The notes under the pieces: generated by a model | The model's input: only the letters and a program-made list of their open reading frames with translations | Told to the model about the DNA's origin: nothing | Database searches by the model: none | Source of the DNA: SAR324 cluster bacterium | GTDB lineage: Bacteria; SAR324; XYD2-FULL-50-16 | NCBI GenBank assembly: GCA_028282885.1 | Contig: JANQGX010000075.1 | Coordinates: forward strand, 62,001 to 126,000 | Length of the DNA stretch: 64,000 bases | Direction of reading: 5' to 3' | In this document: positions 60,328 through 64,000 of the stretch, one piece after another | Position numbering within the stretch: position 1 is the stretch's first letter | Layout of the letters: every line of letters starts with the position of its first letter | Translations under genes and position numbers: made by a program

Positions 60328-62351
60328 TCACTGATGAAGCGGGCTCCCTTTTCTGTCAAGTTATACTCGCCATCGGATTTTTCGATTAAGCCTTCCTTGA
60401 ACTCAATCTCTTTAATGATTCTCTCAACCGGAAGATCCGAACTTTGTTCCAACAACGACTTTATACTTTCCTGGTTCCCAAGGGCCTGAAGAAGTTTGAT
60501 TTCGAAATCGAGGAATTCGTGATCCGCATTTTTCATCCCCAACAACAGTTTGAGGTGCAACTCGGTTCCCATTGAAGTCAGACAATCCAGTAATCCGGTT
60601 TCGCCGCGCAGATAGAGTGCACATTTGTCTTCCGTACCGGAGTTTCTTATGAAAACTGCTCCGCATTGTTTTTGATTCTGCAATATACTCCCGTAAAGCA
60701 TCTCTTTCTCTTCTTTAAAAACAGGGAATTCAATTGAGTGACTATCAGGAAACCGCTTCCGGAATTCCCGGGAGAGAGTCTCTTTCATTTCTTCCCGGAA
60801 CCTGCCTTCGGGGAGAAGACGGCTCTTATCTATATAATAAGAGTAATAAGTCTTTTTTATCCCGGCTGTAAAAGGTTGGGCCAGTTTTTCATACCAATGG
60901 TCACCCCGGTGAAGGGCATGAACCGCCTTGATGGAGTTAAGACCGGATTTTATTCCGTTTCCGGAGTAACAGATCTGTTTTTGCCGTTTAACCTTTAAAT
61001 AGCCTGGCGTGATGCAGTGGCCCGATTCCTCTATACCAATGGAGAAGTTCCTGGATCTCTCCGGTTCTTGTCTGTAATCCGGTTTGATCAATTCGTTAAG
61101 GAACTTTGAGAGAACAAGCCCGGAGATTCCTGTTTTGGCATTCTGCATCAGGGTTATCCGTTCAGCCATTGGGCTCGATTCGGGAATATAGGACTGCATC
61201 ATATCCAATATGGCCCTACTGAGAATCCACTTGTCCCCGACGCCCGTAAGGATCGGTGTAAATCCCATATTTCTGGCGGTAATGGCTGTGTTCAAGTCAC
61301 TCTCCACGGTATTGATAAAGCTGCCACAGGATTCGGGGTTCACCTGTTTTAGATATTCCGCCTGATGAATTCCCAACAGGTCGCCTGAAGAGACCAAAAG
61401 CTCATCCGATTCCGGATCGTAATCCAATCTGAAACAACGATCTCCATCACCATCGAAAACAAGAGCCGTGAGTTTCAGGTCTGTTTGCGAAGACTGTTTC
61501 AGGCTGTCGGCCCGGTCAAAAAGGGTTTTCAGAGTTTCGTACTTTTCGAATTTGGCGCCGGGTGAAACAACACTTTCCCGGCTTATTCGCTCCAGACCTT
61601 CAATATCGGCTACCCCGCAATACTCGTTAATATTCCCTTCGAGATTGGTGAGAATCACCTCCTTGAATCTCAACCTGGAGAAGATGTCATTCGCAACAGA
61701 GGTTACGGCGCCTTTTGAAGCATCGATTATAAGGATGGTGTCCCTGAACTCATCCTTTTCATTAATCCAGGAATTGTCGGAATCCAGGCAGAAGTCGATG
61801 AACACTTTTCTGGCTTCTTTTTCACTGTTGACTGTATCTCCCTTGAGAGGGAGGGTGTCGAATTCCACTTTTCTTTGGTTTTTCAGCAGTTTAGTCAGTG
61901 CCTTGTCGTCCGGTGGAAGTGTCTTCAGGGCTGTGTGACCGTAAAACAGCTTGATACCATTCTGGTCACACGGATTGTGTGAAGCAGTGAGCACCACGCA
62001 ACCGGCCGCTTTAACGGACAACATATACAGAGGAAGAGCGGGTGTCGGCAATGTGCCGGCTACCAACACATCAAATCCCGCCTTTCTGATGCCACTAATC
62101 GCGGCGTTGTTGAACGAACCCTCTTTATCCCTGGGATCCCAGCCGATGACGATTGAACGTTCATCTTTACCAAAATCTGCCATACTCAACTGGGTTGCGA
62201 AAGCATAAGTATACCTTTCAAAGAACTTTGGAGTCAGGTAGCCGGTTTTCAAAAAGAATTCAACAGGATTAGCATCCTTCAGATCGTTGTTACCTGCTAT
62301 TCTTCCGCGAATACCGTCTGTTCCCTGGACCTTTTCGGGAAATCTTGCCAT
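60318..62351 (-). CDS. Phosphohexomutase with C-terminal winged-helix extension
   Basis: An alpha-D-phosphohexomutase family protein of 677 residues, longer than the usual 450-550. All four active-site loops are present: the phosphoserine loop TASHNPCDQNGIKLF (Ser124), the metal loop FDGDGDRC, the sugar loop GIEESGH and the phosphate loop IRNSGTEDK. GTDGIRG at the start resembles GlmM. The last 70 residues or so (EFLDFEIKLLQALGNQES through VERIIKEIEFKEGLIEKSDG, ending in LTEKGARFISEWK) look like a winged helix-turn-helix. The substrate (glucosamine, glucose or mannose phosphate) is unclear. It overlaps the HExxH gene. Confidence 0.85.
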   Translation of the reverse strand: MARFPEKVQGTDGIRGRIAGNNDLKDANPVEFFLKTGYLTPKFFERYTYAFATQLSMADFGKDERSIVIGWDPRDKEGSFNNAAISGIRKAGFDVLVAGTLPTPALPLYMLSVKAAGCVVLTASHNPCDQNGIKLFYGHTALKTLPPDDKALTKLLKNQRKVEFDTLPLKGDTVNSEKEARKVFIDFCLDSDNSWINEKDEFRDTILIIDASKGAVTSVANDIFSRLRFKEVILTNLEGNINEYCGVADIEGLERISRESVVSPGAKFEKYETLKTLFDRADSLKQSSQTDLKLTALVFDGDGDRCFRLDYDPESDELLVSSGDLLGIHQAEYLKQVNPESCGSFINTVESDLNTAITARNMGFTPILTGVGDKWILSRAILDMMQSYIPESSPMAERITLMQNAKTGISGLVLSKFLNELIKPDYRQEPERSRNFSIGIEESGHCITPGYLKVKRQKQICYSGNGIKSGLNSIKAVHALHRGDHWYEKLAQPFTAGIKKTYYSYYIDKSRLLPEGRFREEMKETLSREFRKRFPDSHSIEFPVFKEEKEMLYGSILQNQKQCGAVFIRNSGTEDKCALYLRGETGLLDCLTSMGTELHLKLLLGMKNADHEFLDFEIKLLQALGNQESIKSLLEQSSDLPVERIIKEIEFKEGLIEKSDGEYNLTEKGARFISEWK

Positions 62352-62776
62352 GGTTGCCTGGATTATTAAAGATTCGTGTAATCAGTGAATAGTATTGTAA
62401 GTGATCCTGCTACCGGAGATACTCTGATCTTCGTACTCTCCCGGTATCTTAGCAGGATTGTAGAAAGTGAAAGGGTTTTCGTAAAGAAATTGTTCCCAAA
62501 TCCGATGTATTGAAGACTGGGATCACTAATCATTTATGTTGATTGATTATTCGGGCGGTTTTAAGTATGTCGGCTTGTCAAAATTTGGGCAAAACAAAAC
62601 ACATATCAATGTCTCAAAGCATAATTTAATGATAATTACGCACCAGTGTAGACGAAGTTTCTCCAAGACTTGCCACTATCATATCAGGACTGTGGTTGAG
62701 TTGGAGGACAGAAAAAGTTTACAAAACCATGTGAAAACCTCATTTAATCAATAAACTTTTACGAGTTAAACGCAAT
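62352..62776. other. Divergent intergenic region between phosphohexomutase and trpS
   Basis: ATCCTGCTA (62404-62412) pairs with TAGCAGGAT (62450-62458), with an inner ACCGG/CCGGT pairing, forming a long stem in the 5' leader of the phosphohexomutase gene or a shared operator. No T-box signature for trpS is visible. A 72-codon + frame at 62536-62754 has no ribosome-binding site and looks spurious. Confidence 0.45.
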
Positions 62777-63775
62777 ATGACTGTTCGAAAAATAGCCCTG
62801 ACCGGCATAAAGTCTTCCGGGAGTCCCCACATCGGTAATTACCTGGGAGCGATCAAACCGGCTCTTGAGTTGACGAAAGATCATGAGGCCCGTTACTTCA
62901 TTGCAGACCACCATGCCTTGACAACTGTCCGGGATAAAAAATTAATGAAGGAGCAGATCTACGATCTGGCTGCAACATGGCTGGCAGCGGGACTGAATCC
63001 GGATGAGGTCATCTTCTATCGTCAATCGGACATTCCCGAGGTATTCGAACTAACATGGATTCTCTCCTGTTTGACTCCTAAAGGTCTGTTAAACCGAGCT
63101 CATTCTTACAAGGATTCCGTCGATAAAAATGCAGAAAGAGGCAAAGACGCCGACGAGGGAATCAATTGCGGCTTGTACTATTACCCCATCCTCATGGCTG
63201 CAGATATTCTCGCCTTTAATACGAATGTTGTACCAGTAGGGCAGGATCAGAAACAGCACATTGAGATCACCCGTGATATCGCTCAGGCATTTAACCTGGC
63301 CTACGGAGATACATTGACGATACCGGAAGCGCTGATTCGTGAAGAAGTAAAGACCATTCCGGGGAATGACGGGCGCAAGATGAGTAAGAGCTACAATAAT
63401 GTGATTCCTCTTTATGCTCCCAGGAAAACACTGCAAAAGTCGATTAGCCAAATTGTGACCGACTCAAAAGGTGTTGATGAGCCCAAGGATCCTGATAATT
63501 GCAATCTTTTCACAATTTATTCTCATTTCGCCACGCCTAAAGAGGTAGAAGACAAACGTGAGAAATATCTGGCGGGTGGATTGGGATATGGAGATTTGAA
63601 GAAGGAGTTGTTTGAATTGATCGACAGTATTGTAACGGATGGTCGAGAGCAGTATGATGCTTATATGGCGAACAGAGAGCGAATCGATTGGATTCTGGAA
63701 GAGGGTGCGGAAAAAGCCAGATCGATAGCCGGTCCCTTGCTGCAGAAAGTTCGGCATGCAGTAGGGGTTCAGTAA
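62777..63775 (+). CDS. trpS: Tryptophanyl-tRNA synthetase
   Basis: Charges tRNA-Trp. The 332-residue class I synthetase has the HIGH-type motif SPHIGNYLGA (near residue 20) and KMSKS in GRKMSKSYNN, plus YYPILMAADILAFN, VPVGQDQKQHIEITRDIA and the C-terminal helical domain. It stands alone downstream of a divergent gap; no other trp gene is in the window. Confidence 0.96.
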   Translation: MTVRKIALTGIKSSGSPHIGNYLGAIKPALELTKDHEARYFIADHHALTTVRDKKLMKEQIYDLAATWLAAGLNPDEVIFYRQSDIPEVFELTWILSCLTPKGLLNRAHSYKDSVDKNAERGKDADEGINCGLYYYPILMAADILAFNTNVVPVGQDQKQHIEITRDIAQAFNLAYGDTLTIPEALIREEVKTIPGNDGRKMSKSYNNVIPLYAPRKTLQKSISQIVTDSKGVDEPKDPDNCNLFTIYSHFATPKEVEDKREKYLAGGLGYGDLKKELFELIDSIVTDGREQYDAYMANRERIDWILEEGAEKARSIAGPLLQKVRHAVGVQ

Positions 63776-63863
63776 AGTAACTTGATACAGACCACCAGCT
63801 ATTCTCAAACGCCTGGTTGTCAGGTGGGATCTGCAGATTAGAGATCACATATTCGGAGGTATC

Positions 63864-64000
63864 ATGGGTGAGTTGATTAAAAAGAAAGGAAGAAGGCTTC
63901 GCGGAGCTGAACTGGTTGTCACCGGTGGTGCCACCATGTTCCTTTCCAATATTGTCGGCTGGTTGGCTCCGGCCGCTTTGTGCGTATATGGAATCTACCG
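63864..64000 (+). CDS. Start of a membrane protein gene (cut by window edge)
   Basis: Open from an ATG at 63864 to the edge, 45 codons. GGAGG stands shortly before the ATG. The sequence begins with a basic stretch (LIKKKGRRLRGAEL) and then a glycine- and alanine-rich hydrophobic segment (FLSNIVGWLAPAALCVYGIY), consistent with an inner-membrane protein. Too little is present to name it. Confidence 0.55.
   Translation, partial: MGELIKKKGRRLRGAELVVTGGATMFLSNIVGWLAPAALCVYGIY

Noticed and set aside
62536..62754. 72-codon frame before trpS
   Set aside because: No ribosome-binding site and a composition typical of untranslated AT-rich DNA; more likely leader or promoter sequence.
62352..62776. T-box leader for trpS
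   Set aside because: The conserved T-box sequence and its terminator/antiterminator pair are not present; the only strong inverted repeat lies nearer the divergent gene.

Overview
This is a chromosomal window of moderate GC content from a Gram-negative bacterium. LpxA, outer-membrane barrel proteins, an Omp85-type remnant, TetR-controlled RND export genes and a SPOR/LysM envelope protein all indicate an outer membrane with lipopolysaccharide. The gene set also includes a corrinoid-activating RACE-type protein, a BadF/HgdC-type activator, Pta-Ack, a DmdC-type acyl-CoA dehydrogenase, DsrE2, CHASE2 cyclase and sigma-54 regulators. This suggests a deltaproteobacterial, SAR324 or Desulfobacterota-like organism with some anaerobic metabolism. 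That placement is inferred from gene content; no rRNA is present. There are no CRISPR arrays, rRNA genes or intact insertion sequences.

Layout. 1-3.3 kb: pta-ackA, with ackA cut by the window edge. 3.4-5.3 kb: small genes, including PilZ and a poly-serine lipoprotein. 5.4-11.0 kb: an export operon of TetR, RND/MMPL, LolA-like protein and outer-membrane barrel, with two TetR-type operators upstream. 11.1-18.9 kb: a leftward run of metK, ptsH, aroE, CHASE2-cyclase, corrinoid-activator and homocysteine-methyltransferase genes, closed by a terminator. It links SAM synthesis to a split corrinoid methionine synthase. 19.4-21.7 kb: TPR protein and MobB. 22.4-25.0 kb: NfeD with two SPFH proteins. 25.2-29.8 kb: YggT, DsrE2, an ectoine-type aspartate kinase and MurB. 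29.8-34.5 kb: a decayed Omp85 barrel gene, two small envelope proteins, LpxA, a receiver protein, a HAD phosphatase and DUF4254. 34.5-37.6 kb: regulatory DNA with three palindromes and strong hairpins, a small secreted protein, a second TetR and an outer-membrane protein. 37.8-42.7 kb: an SNF2 ATPase, a 596-residue partner and a small coiled-coil protein. 42.9-51.4 kb: two paralogous TPR-GAF-AAA+-Fis regulators flanking a BadF/HgdC activase and DAHP synthase. 51.9-55.4 kb: HTH protein, acyl-CoA dehydrogenase and DMT transporter. 55.4-56.8 kb: a decayed mobile-element patch beside tRNA-Thr(CGT). 56.8-63.8 kb: SPOR/LysM protein, TsaD, a HExxH protein, a phosphohexomutase with a C-terminal winged helix, and TrpS.

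The best-supported unusual element is upstream of the DAHP synthase gene. A sigma-70 promoter is followed by a 28-residue leader peptide whose core is YFYFSTYYYF, and then by two tandem intrinsic terminators. Their arms, together with a segment inside the leader gene, form a five-segment chain of mutually exclusive pairings, which looks like Tyr/Phe-responsive transcription attenuation. The best candidate for a poorly described protein system is the SNF2 ATPase with its winged-helix partner and coiled-coil protein. Also notable are the phosphohexomutase-winged-helix fusion and the regularly spaced TGAATCATGATTCA sites at 34.9-35.0 kb.
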